Source: Ascarosepion bandense
Lineage: Eukaryota > Mollusca > Cephalopoda > Sepiida > Sepiidae
Reading direction: 5' to 3'
DNA: 64,000 nucleotides
Assembly: GCA_037127315.1 (NCBI GenBank)
Contig: JBBBDQ010001287.1
Span: 3,102,501-3,166,500 of the forward strand
In this document: in pieces, positions 54,482 through 63,985 of the stretch
Numbering within the stretch: position 1 is the stretch's first letter
Layout of the letters: the number at the start of each line of letters is the position of its first letter
Translations under genes and position numbers: made by a program
The notes under the pieces: model-generated
The model's input: the letters and a program-made list of their open reading frames with translations, nothing else
Databases searched by the model: none
Told to the model about the DNA's origin: nothing

Positions 54482-54699
54482 GGAATACAACATATGGATT
54501 GTCATATATAGATTGATTGATAAATGTATGGTTGATATTTAAAGTTAATATGGCGTGTATCAGAAAGAAACAGGACATAAATCACAAAAAAATTTTGTCA
54601 TTTCTAAAATACAAATTTTAGAAAAAAAAAAAGGTTTTCCCTTCAATATTTTTTCCCCCCGTTTGAGTCTAAGGCACTTTTCAGTCCTTCTCCGTGTAT

Positions 54700-55920
54700 G
54701 TCGTGCACTCTTTTGAGAAGGATTCTCACTCAATTCTTCACAAATTTGTCATTACGGTCATCTGGATAGCTTCCCCGTCCGGAAAACGAGTCCCTCTGAT
54801 GACATATTGAGCTTGGGTAAAAGAAGAAATAATGACATTGAGCCAGATTGGGTGAGTAGGTAGGTTGCTCTATCACGACGATGTTCTCAGCAAGAAACTG
54901 CCGAATGCAAAGATCGTAGTGAGGATCGACCTTCCGTTGTAGAATCTGTCCTGCCATAACAGTTTATTTATTTATTTTTTTTTATAATCGTATCGCCCCA
55001 AGCAATGCATTATACTACCACTGTTGTCCAGAGAGTTACACAGGAGGAAAAGTTATGAGAAGAAGTGACAGAATAAAGAGGGTGAGACCGTGTGATAGAG
55101 GATGCAAATTAGTGAGATAGGCGATGACTATTGATTTTACATTTAAATTCTTGACCATTGTAGCTGCCGAGGAAACAAGTACATGGAAGGGAATTCCACA
55201 GGCGGTAAGTGCAAGAAAAGAAGCTGCTAGAGTAGAATGTGCATTTACATCTTATTGGTTTCCCAGTGAAAGGGTGGGACCTAGTTGCCAATCTTGTGCC
55301 TCGAGTAAATTCATATATAGGGGGCAGCAGTGAATTAAGTTCATCTGAACAGAAGCCGTGAAAGTATTTGTAGAAGAGACACAGGGAATTCTTATTGCGT
55401 CGGTGAGAAAGTGACTATATCTGAGCTGCCAAGTCGGGATCAATCACATTGCAGATTCTTCGTTGGATTTTTGTCAAGGATCTCGAGGTGGATAGCTGGA
55501 GCACCCGACCAGATATAGCAGTAGTATTCAATGCCCGGGCGAAGGTTAGATTTATATATTGTTGCCTTTTATCACGCACTGAACCAAGCAAAAGACTCGG
55601 AATACCTTTGTAGACATACTTTGTTGAGCTTTTGGCCCAGTGGCAATAAATTTATATGAACAATGCTCCTCACATCGAAGAACGCGATCAACATGAGTTT
55701 GACTTTGGACTTCAACTGTCTTGCTTTCTTTCACCTCAGCGACTCAGGACTCACTGAATGCTCAAGCGCTTGATCTCCGGGTCGTACTCAAAAATAAACG
55801 AATCATCACCGGTTATGATTGTCCCGAGCAAGTGTGGTACGTTTTCACAATGCTCAAGAACGTGTAGCCTGACAATTCGCCGGCATTCTATTTGCTGACA
55901 GACAATCCACAAACAACACA
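54700..55920 (-). pseudogene. Mariner-like transposase split by a LINE
   Basis: The minus strand reads, from 55900 down, HCENVPHLLGTIITGDDSFI and FEYDPE (first catalytic Asp region, normally TGDESW.Y.YDPE). A frame ESKTVEVQSQTHVDRVL, then EEHCSYKFIATGPKAQQSMS (55552-55734), follows in the place of the F(D/E).G.V..EF.P.GQTVN region. The LINE at 54962-55560 intervenes. After it, CIRQFLAENIVVIEQPTYSP and NLAQCHYFFFYPSS (54730-54957) resume the order. The third catalytic Asp (usually PCD.F.FP) is His here. Stops and frameshifts are present, so the copy is dead. The N-terminus may extend to about 56100 but is unclear. Confidence 0.7.
54962..55560 (-). mobile_element. Jockey/CR1/L2-like LINE 3' end inserted in mariner
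   Basis: A 5'-truncated minus-strand copy. The T run and ATCGTATCGCCCCAAGCAAT mark its 3' end, then C-terminal coding remnants (TRSHPFTGKPIRCKCTFYSS, YRLWNSLPCTCFLGSYNGQE at 55109-55291). It ends near 55560 at TTAGATTTATATATTG. Both sides continue the mariner reading. Confidence 0.75.
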
Positions 55921-56170
55921 ATTGGTCGACGCTTTAGGTCTTTTTAAGTTTTTTAAGATCTCATCCATTTTCTTTTTTTATAAACTATCGGCGAATTGTC
56001 CAGGTTTTGGTGGATGCGACTTTTTCAAAGGCGTTCTGCTAATTACGTCATCGATTGTTGTCAGTTTTTGCGCTGATTTTCTTTGAAAAATAAGTCCAAT
56101 TCCTAAACATATATTTAAATTCCCAAATATCGAGTTGCAGCAAACTAATTCCTATTTATTTGAAGCCGTA

Positions 56171-56485
56171 AGGATGTGCGTTGTGGTGCAGTGAATATCG
56201 GCCCGGAACGAGAAATCGGGGAGCCGGGTTCGAATTCCAGCTGAATTCATTGCATTCACTTACGCGCAAATACCCTTGGGAAAGGTATTAATCCGTCTAT
56301 TCCTTCCAATTATGGGTTAGATAACAGGACAGATTGGGTTCTATAGCCTTGGTCGGCAACCAGTCTACCGCAGAAAGCAATGGCCACCTACTGCGGGATA
56401 ATCTTCTGTCCAGTCAATCATGTCTCTTTTGAGACATGATCGCCCAAGCGTGTTTCACGTATGTCAGTTAACTGACTGAATAAAA
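56171..56485 (+). mobile_element. SINE-A, nearly intact
   Basis: GATGTGCGTTGTGGTGCAGT starts the head; box B-like GGGTTCGAATTCC; full central domain; it ends CAGTTAACTGACTGAATAAA. There is no downstream palindromic linker. The closeness to other copies suggests a relatively recent insertion. Confidence 0.85.
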
Positions 56486-56489
56486 AATA

Positions 56490-56976
56490 ATTGCCATAAA
56501 ATTCTTTTGGGATTGAAGTTCTAGTCACATGGTGTTTTTTGTAAGCCTGCGTAAACACGATCTGTTATAATAATTTTACAATTAATCATTGTAGTTACAT
56601 TGTTTTGCTAACAAGCATTCCTAATGCAAGGGGATAAATAGTCATGATAAAATGCAACATGATGTTAAATATTAGTTAAATCAAATGCATTTTAAAACAT
56701 TGCTGCTACACTTGTAATAAATTTTCTTCAATGTTAGTTAGTTGCTTTTCATACCAAGGGCATTTAGAACTTTTTGAAAGTTTTTGTTTCTTATTTTCAT
56801 GATGTGTTGTCAACAAGTATTTTCCTGTATTATGAAGGTGGACAGGAATATGTCTTTAAATCTTGTGAGATAGAACTTGCCTTCAAAAATGTAGTGTAAG
56901 ATGACTTGATAATGTTGTCGTCAAGCCAACATATTGAAGGAAAAAAAAATAAATGATGATGAAGAGGGTCAAAAAG
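56490..56976. other. No feature recognised
   Basis: AT-rich spacer before the second mosaic copy. Confidence 0.4.
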
Positions 56977-56978
56977 TG

Positions 56979-57362
56979 CAGTGCAACGCTCGCCGGCAGG
57001 CCAGCTGTTTTTTTTGTTTTTCTTTTTTTTCGGTCGCCTCAGGGTAATTGATTACTTGGCTCCCTTTTCTCGGCCGTTACACTGGGCAGTTGTAGAACAG
57101 ACACCAACTAAATCGCGCCTACATCAGCTTCCTCTTTGCCACTCTGTCTCTCTGTCTGTCTCTCTGTCAATCCGTCAGGAAAGCCAGTATATGGAAGGGA
57201 GTTCTACAGGCGAGAAGCGTGAGAAAAGAAGCTGCTGGAGTAGAATTGCCACCTGCATTTGGTTGATCTGTCAAAGAGTGGGACCTTGTTGCCAGTCTGG
57301 TTTCCCGAATAAATTTTTGTGGAGTGGGTACCAGTGACCTATGTTCGTCAAAGCGGAAGCCA

Positions 57363-57404
<42 letters not shown>

Positions 57405-57890
57405 TTGTTTGAACATTATTTCAAATTATCGGTTGTTTATAACCAAGTTTCGTTAATCTTCGTTAATTTACGTACCATGTTTATACATATATACAGAGAG
57501 AGAGAGAGAGAGAGACAGAGAGAGAGAGAGAGGTGGGGGAGCCACATCCCGCTGACGAGAAAGTGGCTGGAGTCGAGCTGCCAATTTGGGATCTATCACA
57601 TTACTGATTCTCCTTTGGAGCCTGTCGAGAATACTGAGATGAACAACGGGGACACCTGATCATATATGACAGCACTATTCTACTCACGGACGGATGATTG
57701 ATTTGTATATGATGGATATATTTGTAAGATGGATTCAGGCGGAAAAAATCCCTGGCCTGACACAGTGACCCGACTTCTTCCAGATGAAACCTCTTCCTTC
57801 TAGATGTACCTTTCTTCCAGATGAAACCTCACACTGCTCAATTGCTTTTTCCATTGAAAGTATTTAGACGAACTTCAAGGTTAAAACTCC
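56979..57890 (-). repeat. Segmental mosaic (Y - LINE - Z - LINE - X), copy 2
   Basis: It has the same block order as 51768-52690: Y (56979-57170), minus-strand LINE piece (57171-57363), longer (TA)n, Z (57400-57485), (GA)n (57495-57531), second LINE piece (57535-57775) and X (57776-57890). There are small insertions and deletions relative to copy 1. The flanks differ, which sets the duplication limits at about 0.91 kb. Confidence 0.8.
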
Positions 57891-58062
57891 AACACACGCA
57901 GTCCGCCGAATGACTTCTCTCCTCTCCCGTGCTGTCAGCACCCCGCTTTTTATGCTATTCCAAGGCGGCCAAAATTTGCATGTGTTCGAATATCGTCTCG
58001 TTTTGGACGAGATAGGGGCGCATAGTAGCGGCCATATTTCTTTTTTTGTCATCACTTTGCAG
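57891..58062. other. GC-richer unassigned spacer
   Basis: A non-repetitive stretch (CTCTCCCGTGCTGTCAGCAC, GGCGGCCAAAATTTGCATG) leads into the first splice-like unit. It is not recognised elsewhere in the window. Confidence 0.4.
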
Positions 58063-58830
58063 ACAAGACACGTTCACGCTCAATTCAGTGGTTAGTTTTG
58101 TTTTTCATTACAATGGCATTTATCACTCTTATATCCGGATTTCTCTTATATCCGGGTTATACTGTATTATCTTACAGGCAAGACATGTTCGCGCTCGTTT
58201 CGAATCCCGAGGTTAGTTTTGTCTTTCGTTACAATGGCATTTATATCTCTTATATCCGGGTTTATCATATATCCGGGTTATGCTGTATTATCTTACAGCC
58301 AAGACATGTTAGCGCTCATTACGAATTCCGAGGTAAGTCATGTCTTTCGTTACAATGTCATCTATCTCTCTTATATCCGGGATTTCTCTTATATGAGGGT
58401 TATACTGTATTATCTTACAGGTAAGACGTGTTCGCGCTCGTTTCGAATTCCGAGGTAAGTCATGTCTTTCGTTACAATGGCATTTATCTATCTTATGTCC
58501 GGGTTTCTCTTATATCAGGGTTATACTGTATTATCCTGCAGGCAAGACATGTTCACGCTGGTTTCGAATTCCGAGGTAAGTCTTGTCTTTCGTTACAATG
58601 GCATTTGTCTATCTTATATCCGGATTTCTCTTATATCAGGGTTATACTGTATTATCTTACAGGCAATACATGTTCGCGCTTGTTTCGAATTCCGAGGTGA
58701 GTCATGTTTTTCATCACAATGACATGTATATCTCTTATATCCGGGTTTCTCTTATATCAGGGGTATACTGTATTATCTTACAGGCAAGACATGTTCGGCT
58801 TATTTCGAATTCCGAGGTAAGTTATGTCTT
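58063..58830 (+). repeat. 121-bp satellite with a splice-like 34-bp segment in each unit
   Basis: Six to seven units are about 121 bp apart. Each contains GTATTATCTTACAG (acceptor-like), then a segment such as GCAAGACATGTTCGCGCTCG plus TTTCGAATTCCGAG, then GTAAGT, GTGAGT or GTTAGT (donor-like). The segments are 58063-58090 (28 bp, diverged), 58178-58211, 58299-58332, 58421-58454, 58542-58575, 58663-58696 (34 bp each) and 58784-58816 (33 bp). Between them lies TACAATGGCATTTAT plus TCTTATATCCGGGTTTCTCT. AG and GT are kept at the borders of all seven segments. Frames across the array are not related to known proteins. Confidence 0.85.
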
Positions 58831-58834
58831 TCGT

Positions 58835-59512
58835 TACATATATGGGCTTACTTTTATTGTTAGAGATAAAATCTTCCAAAGGGCATTTAAATTTATATAC
58901 AATGTTGGTCTTTTCCAAAAAACAAACTAGATGACGAAGAGTTATTGTGTCTGATTACGTTGGTTGTGTTAACCTGTCCTTCTTCACAATATTCACATGT
59001 TGACTGCTATCGTCATCTTTTTGTTATTATCACAACATTAAAGCCATTGTAATTCCTGGCCGCCTTCAGGTAAACTTTTAAATGCTAACAGCAAAAACAA
59101 ATTACTAATAATCGCCACTCCAGAATGTACCTAAATCTTTCAGCTAGTCGCTGTCTTTATAAAATTTCAGATCAGGCCAAAAATGAATTATTTTTGTAAT
59201 AGATGAACGGGAGCTGTGCAATCCTAATACTGCAGCCTCATCAGAGTTCAAAAAGCGATTACCCGGCGTTGTTGGTGATTATTATTCAAGCTTATACCCT
59301 TCTCTCACATATGAATGGCATTTTTTACTACTCAGTTGAGGTAGGACAGGTCATATCATGTACAGATTATCGATTCATTTTCATTCCATTCGAATTGCTT
59401 TGGTTTGGAGAAAGTTCTACACGGAAAGATTCTCTTTGAAAACCGCAACTTTGTGGAAGAAACACCAGAGACGGACCTTCCTCGATTACTAAAATCTAAA
59501 CCACTTCAAGTC
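58835..59512. other. No gene recognised
   Basis: Mixed sequence. An open frame at 59203-59439 has no recognised motif. Confidence 0.4.
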
Positions 59513-59554
59513 TAGTGTCAAAGGTTATTTATCCTAGAATAACCTTTGACACTA
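59513..59554. terminator. Perfect 17-bp-arm hairpin
   Basis: TAGTGTCAAAGGTTATT, an 8-nt loop (TATCCTAG), then AATAACCTTTGACACTA. It has the form of a stem-loop but no T run follows and no gene is adjacent. A terminator role is not supported; the type label is for structure only. Confidence 0.3.
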
Positions 59555-59646
59555 TAATCACTCTTCCTATAGCTTGAGTGGCTCTCAGCATTGTCTTTAG
59601 TAATTATATCTAGTCAAAAAATTAATCTATCCACATATCGATCTAG

Positions 59647-60265
59647 GGGTGTGCGGTTGATATCGGTCAGGAAAGAGAAATCAGAGAGTCGAGTTCGAAT
59701 TCCAGTTGAATTTGTTGTTTTCACTTACGCGCAAATTCTTTTGGGAAAGGTATTAATTTGTAGGATGTGCGTAGTGGTGCATTAGATATCGGCTCGGAAC
59801 GAGAAAACGGGGAGCCGAGTTCGAATTCCAGCTGAATTCATTGCATTCACTTACGCGCAAATCCCCTTGGGAAAGGTATTAATCCGTCTCTTCCTTCCAG
59901 TTATGGGTTAAATAACAGGACAGATTGGGTTCTATAGCCTCGGTCGGCAACCAGTCTACCGCAGAAAGCAATGGCAACCTACTGCGGGATAATCTTCTGC
60001 CCAGTCAGTCATGTCTCTTTCGAGACATGATCGCCCAAGCGTGTTTCACGTATGGCCCTTAACTGACTAACTGATTAATTTGTATCTCCTCCCTCCCGTA
60101 GTGGATTAAATAACAAGAGAGATTGGGCTCTATAGCCATGATTGGCAATCAGTCTTCAGTAGAAAGTAATGGCAACCTACTACGGGAAAATATTCTGCCC
60201 AGTGAGTCATGTCTGTTTCGAGACATGATCACCCAAGTGTGTATCACGTATGGCACAACTGACTG
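59647..60265 (+). mobile_element. SINE-A cluster: head, full copy, core
   Basis: A head-only piece (59647-59760) stops at TTAATTTGTA and is followed at once by a full copy (59763-60080; GATGTGCGTAGTGGTGCATT, box B GAGTTCGAATTCC). A headless core follows (60081-60265). The full copy is well preserved. Confidence 0.8.
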
Positions 60266-60300
60266 AATAAAACATAATTAAAGCTTCTACTGAGCATTAA

Positions 60301-60460
60301 GTGGGGTATCGGTTTTCTATTGTTATGAAGTACTAAACTGTTCCCCCTAGAATTAGTAAAAAATAATATAATCGGTAACTATTACAATGAAAACTTCTGT
60401 TCGACCTAAAGTGGGTCATCAGTTTTCTATTGTTATGAAGTCATAAACTGTTCCCATTAG
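60301..60460. repeat. Two palindromic linkers in tandem (110-bp period)
   Basis: 60301-60348 and 60411-60460 are diverged copies of the SINE-A linker palindrome with their AT-rich flank (AATAATATAATCGGTAACTA). No core lies between them. The 5S head starts seven bases later. Confidence 0.75.
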
Positions 60461-60466
60461 AATTAG

Positions 60467-60586
60467 GCTTACGGCCATATCACGTTGAATACACCAGTTC
60501 TCGCTCGATCACCGAAGTTAAGCAACGTTGAGCTTGGTCAGTACTTAGATGGGTGACCGCTTGGGAATACCAGGTGCTGTAAGCGT
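60467..60586 (+). rRNA. 5S rRNA-like sequence, about 120 nt, near-complete
   Basis: GCTTACGGCCATATCACGTT through CTGTAAGC matches metazoan 5S rRNA over its full length. The internal promoter is intact (GAAGTTAAGCAACGTTGAGC; TTAGATGGGTGACCGC), and so is the helix-forming GGAATACCAGGTGCTGTAAG end. It differs by only a few bases from typical metazoan 5S. No T-run terminator follows. Instead it reads straight into a SINE-A head with the same junction as 1925-2198, so I read it as the head of a composite SINE. A dispersed true 5S gene cannot be excluded. Confidence 0.8.
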
Positions 60587-60760
60587 TTAGTGACGGATGT
60601 GCGTTGTGGTTCAGTGGATATTGGCTCGGAAAGAGAAATCGGTGGGCCGAGTTCGAATTCCAGTTGAATACCCTGCATTCACGTAAGAACTGGTACCCTT
60701 GGGAAAAGTATTAATCCGTCCCTTCCTTCCAGTTATAGGTTAAATAACAGGGTAGGACTT
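60467..60760 (+). mobile_element. 5S rRNA / tRNA composite SINE, copy 2
   Basis: 5S head (60467-60586), junction AAGCGTTTAGTGACGGATGT, then the SINE-A head (TGGTTCAGTGG, box B GAGTTCGAATTCC) to about 60750, where the central domain is cut after AGGTTAAATAACAGGG. Two pol III internal promoters (5S type 1 and tRNA type 2) would lie in series. Confidence 0.75.
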
Positions 60761-60923
60761 GCGGACCCTGCCCTTAAAAACAAATCCCAATAAATCTTGA
60801 TACTCGAAAAGAAAAAAATATTCCTAGACACAAAACTTATATATATATATATATAAAAACAATTATTAGTACAAAATAATATAATCGGAAACGAATACAA
60901 TTCAAGCTTCTGTAGGACCTAAA

Positions 60924-61082
60924 GTGAGGGATCTGTTTTCTATTGTCATGAAGTAATAAACTGATCCCTCTTGAATTAGTACAAAATAATATAATCGGAA
61001 ACGAATACAATTAAAGCTTCTGTAGGACCTAAAGTGAGGGATCTGTTTTCTGTTGTGATGAAGTAATAAACTGATCCTCCAC
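60924..61082. repeat. Two palindromic linkers in tandem, one with paired changes
   Basis: 60924-60970 has left arm GTGAGGGATC and right arm GATCCCTC: the G-to-A change in the left arm is matched by C-to-T in the right. 61034-61082 has GTGAGGGATC but GATCCTCCAC. The period is 110 bp, as at 60301-60460. Confidence 0.75.
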
Positions 61083-61099
61083 TAATTACTTAACAGACT

Positions 61100-61265
61100 C
61101 ATACGGATAAAAGGATTGAATAGCAGGACAGATTGGTTTCTATAACTATAGCCTCAATTGGCAATCAATCTACTGCAGAAAAGTATGGCAACTGAAAATC
61201 TGCTGCCTATTTAGTCATACTTCTTTCGAGACATGATCGCATAATGACGTATGTAACTAAACTAA
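61100..61265 (+). mobile_element. SINE-A core
   Basis: A headless, diverged core (GGATTGAATAGCAGGACAGA, then GGCAATCAATCTACTGCAGA and TCTTTCGAGACATGATCGC) ends near ACGTATGTAACTAAACTAA. Confidence 0.7.
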
Positions 61266-61509
61266 TAGATCGATCTAAATTGCATTCAAGATTGCTAATA
61301 GAAGTGGACGAGCGTACATCAGAATAACAGAAGATGCTATTCCGTTATTTACCATTTTAAATGTAGTTGCGGAGTTGACTACAAATGTAGAACTACGGAG
61401 TGTTTGGATGTTAGGATCAAACAATATGTGTTTTTTTTAATATATGTATATATTAAAAGAAAAAAAAACGCCAGAAACAAATAAAAGAATGACAACGAAT
61501 GCTGGACCA

Positions 61510-61925
61510 TCTTCTCAAAGATAAAGAAGAAAATTGAGATAAATATCGCTGAGCAAAGACATCAATCCTCTTATCTGACCATAAATGCTATACAATCTTC
61601 TCAAAGATGAAATGACTTGAGGCAACATAAATGTGGCTCTACAGGGGATAGGAATGCCATAGACTGAACATGTGAGCAACGAGGAACACTTAGGGAAAAT
61701 GGAAGCAGAAAGGACACTTATGCTAAATATTAAAAGGAGACAGTTACAATTACTAGACCTCATAATGCGAAAAGAGAGCTTTGAAAAATTTGTTACTCAT
61801 AAGACACATTGGTGGATAGAAGGAAAAAGTACATATAATACATGACAAGCATTATTGATGAATGACAGACCAGGTTTTAAAAGGGATAACAGACAGACAA
61901 AAGTTATTAACAGCTACAAAAAACA
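61510..61925 (+). pseudogene. RTE-like LINE, polyprotein C-terminus
   Basis: Plus-strand reading around 61629 gives MWLYRG, then (after indels) the equivalent of EHVSNEEHLGKMEAERTLML and NIKRRQLQLLDLIMRKESF. This matches the MWFYRRMLRISWIEHVSND tail of the 7-kb copy and the RRQLKFLGHAMRKE of the 30-kb copy. Upstream there is a partial duplication of CTTCTCAAAGATAAAG-type sequence (61510 and 61591). The 3' end then enters the tandem tails at 61926-62590. Confidence 0.65.
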
Positions 61926-62590
61926 AAAAAGAAAAAAAAAACGGAATCGTGGACAAACATAGTCGTCAAAGTTCTGAAGCTGCCCGGTACATAGAAAAAG
62001 AAGGACTAGAACAACAATAGCAACAAAGGATAGGAAATTGTGGAGAGCCATAACCGCCAACTTTCTAAACTGACACAGTACATAGAAAAAGAACAACAAC
62101 AACAAAAACAAAAGTAACAATGAAAATAAGCCTGTGTAAATAAATGACAGAACAGATTTTAGGAGAGATAACAAAAAGGTAAATCTTAGATTTCAAAGAA
62201 CAGGAAATTGTGGGGAGCCATAACTGCCACCTTTCTAAACTGACACGGTATATAGAAAAAAACAACAACAACAAAAACAAAAGTAACAATGAAAATAAGC
62301 CTGTGTAAATAAATGACAGAACAGATTTTAACAAAAAGATAAATCTTAGATTTCAAAGAACAGGAAATTGTGGAGAGCCATAACTGCCAACTTTCTAAAT
62401 TGACAAGGTACATAGAAAAAGAAGAAGAACAAAAACAGAAGTAACAATGAAAACAAGCTTGTGTAAATAAATGACAGAACAGATTTTAGGAGGGAGAACA
62501 GAAAGATAAATCTTAGATCTCAAAGGACAGGAAATTGTGGAGAGTCATAATCGCCAACTTTCTGAAGGTAGACGACACATATAGGAGAAA
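61926..62590 (+). repeat. RTE 3' tail amplified in tandem, ~165-bp period, 4-5 units
   Basis: AGGAAATTGTGGAGAGCCAT recurs at about 62030, 62202, 62362 and 62529. Each unit holds TAAATGACAGAACAGATTTT, AGATAAATCTTAGATTTCAA, AACTTTCTAAACTGACACGG and a CATAGAAAAAGAA(G/C)AA end. These are the last coding and 3' segments of the RTE-like family (compare minus strand 7069-7180), so the 3' end has been repeated in place. Confidence 0.75.
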
Positions 62591-62985
62591 ATAAACTTCT
62601 CAACCTTGATTTTCTCAGGTGGGAAAGGTGACTCTGCGCAATGTTCTCATCTGCTTAATTTCGCAATTATACAAAAACGTATTCTAAGTTGACCTCTTTT
62701 TCAAAGTCTACTGGCGTTAACGAGAAATCAAAACGAAAAAAAAGTTGCATAAGCAACTGTACGAATTTCATTGTATCTCATTCTCTGTGTGATGGGGAAA
62801 GAAGCAGTTCGGGGATTTCCTCAAAGAGAGTTGGTAGCAGCTCTAATGATATACTTATTTTTCTAGCGCTAAAACCATCTTCCTTGGGCTAGACGCCAAA
62901 GAATGTACATCACCTAATTTTCTTTTATTTCAATTACTTTTTATCCTTTTTCGTTTATACTGCTCAGCCCCCTCACTTTGCTTAT
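62591..62985. other. No feature recognised
   Basis: Ordinary sequence. The short plus-strand frame at 62689-62892 has no known motif. Confidence 0.4.
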
Positions 62986-62989
62986 CCCA

Positions 62990-63164
62990 ACACACACACA
63001 CACACATACACACACACACACAGACACACATATATATATATATACATACATACATACATACATATATATATGTGTGCATATATATATAAATATATATATA
63101 TATATGTATATATATATACATATATACATATGTTACATGTATATATATACATATATACACATGT

Positions 63165-63203
<39 letters not shown>
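62990..63203. repeat. (CA)n - (TA)n - (TACA)n compound microsatellite
   Basis: CA repeats at 62990-63030, then TA/TACA repeats up to the start of the Tc1-like element. The minus and plus open frames are artefacts. Confidence 0.95.
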
Positions 63204-63204
<1 letters not shown>

Positions 63205-63207
<3 letters not shown>

Positions 63208-63810
63208 GTGTGCAAAACTATTAGGACAAGAACTTTTTTTATCTTTTATGAGGCATCAAAATAAAGTTTAAAATCACCCCTACTACCGATAGTGTGCAAA
63301 AGTATAAGGACAGCGGTGATTTTCCTAAACCTCACCAAAATTCATATATTAAGGTGAAAAGCCAAGTAAATTGTTAATAAATATCGATTTTTTAAAAGTA
63401 GGTGTAAAAGAAATCTATTAAAAAGAAGTTATATTTAATTTTATGTTTTCTATTAAACAAGTCATTTTGAAACTACTCATTATTCTATTATCCTTGGATA
63501 TGACTGATTTGATAAATCTAATGTTACTTCGCAAGAGAAATTTGGGAACAAATACAAGCTGCTTGGCAGGAGATACCATTAGATACATTGAAGAAGCTTG
63601 TGATGTCAATGCCTGACATAATGAAGACTGTGATCAAAGTAAAAGGCTATTACACTAAATATTAAATTTATTTTGTAACAAGTATTTTTCTTGTTAAAGC
63701 ATTTGTTGAGTAAATCAAATAAAATAACTTTAATTAAACTGTTTATTTTCTGTCAATATGCCTCATCAAAATAAAATAGTTCTTGTCCTGATACTTTTGC
63801 ACAGTACTGT
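63205..63810 (+). mobile_element. Tc1-like transposon, deletion derivative (~606 bp)
   Basis: The ends are inverted: left GTAGTGTGCAAAACTATTAG, GACAAGAAC; right (inverted) CAGTACTGTGCAAAAGTATC, AGGACAAGAAC. Both abut TA-rich DNA (TATA left, TATATA right), fitting the TA target of Tc1/mariner elements. A second internal repeat of the end (ATAGTGTGCAAAAGTATAAG) lies at 63289-63308. Most of the transposase is deleted. Confidence 0.8.
63534..63665 (+). pseudogene. Tc1-like transposase C-terminus (43 residues)
   Basis: An open frame within the element reads REIWEQIQAAWQEI, PLDTLKKLVMSMPDIMKTVI and KVKGYYTKY, then TAA at 63663. This is the conserved end of Tc1-family transposases (W..I..LQ.LV.SMP.R...VI..KG..TKY). 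The catalytic DDE residues and DNA-binding domain are gone. It has no start codon of its own. Confidence 0.85.
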
Positions 63811-63853
63811 ATATATATTTGGTATTTAAGTCACGTAAACCTGCTCCTCAACA

Positions 63854-63985
63854 GGATGCATAAAATCCAAGGATGGAACAATCATATTGGAGAAAGAGGA
63901 AATACTCCAGCGATGGGAAGAGTATAGAAAGGATCTTTTTTTGCGACAGGAGAGAACAACCGAGAAAACACAAGGAGGTGGGTAG
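63854..63985 (+). pseudogene. RTE-like LINE fragment (linker between nuclease and RT)
   Basis: The open frame reads GCIKSKDGTIILEKEEILQR, then WEEYRKDLFLRQE. It matches the region between endonuclease and reverse transcriptase in RTE-type proteins (KD..G..L...EEIL.RW.EY...L). The stop is at 63983-63985. The copy may continue beyond the window. Confidence 0.6.

Noticed and set aside
53755..54578. Open frames reading (SIYL)n on the minus strand
   Set aside because: Translations of (GATA)n microsatellite.
58063..58830. Calling the 34-bp segments real exons
   Set aside because: Splice-like borders are striking, but no neighbouring coding exon is recognisable and no transcript evidence is available; reported as a finding only.
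60467..60586. Functional 5S rRNA gene
   Set aside because: Sequence is near-complete, but there is no T-run terminator and it continues into a SINE head with the same junction as the diverged copy at 1925-2198. Kept as 5S-like head; a real gene is not fully excluded.
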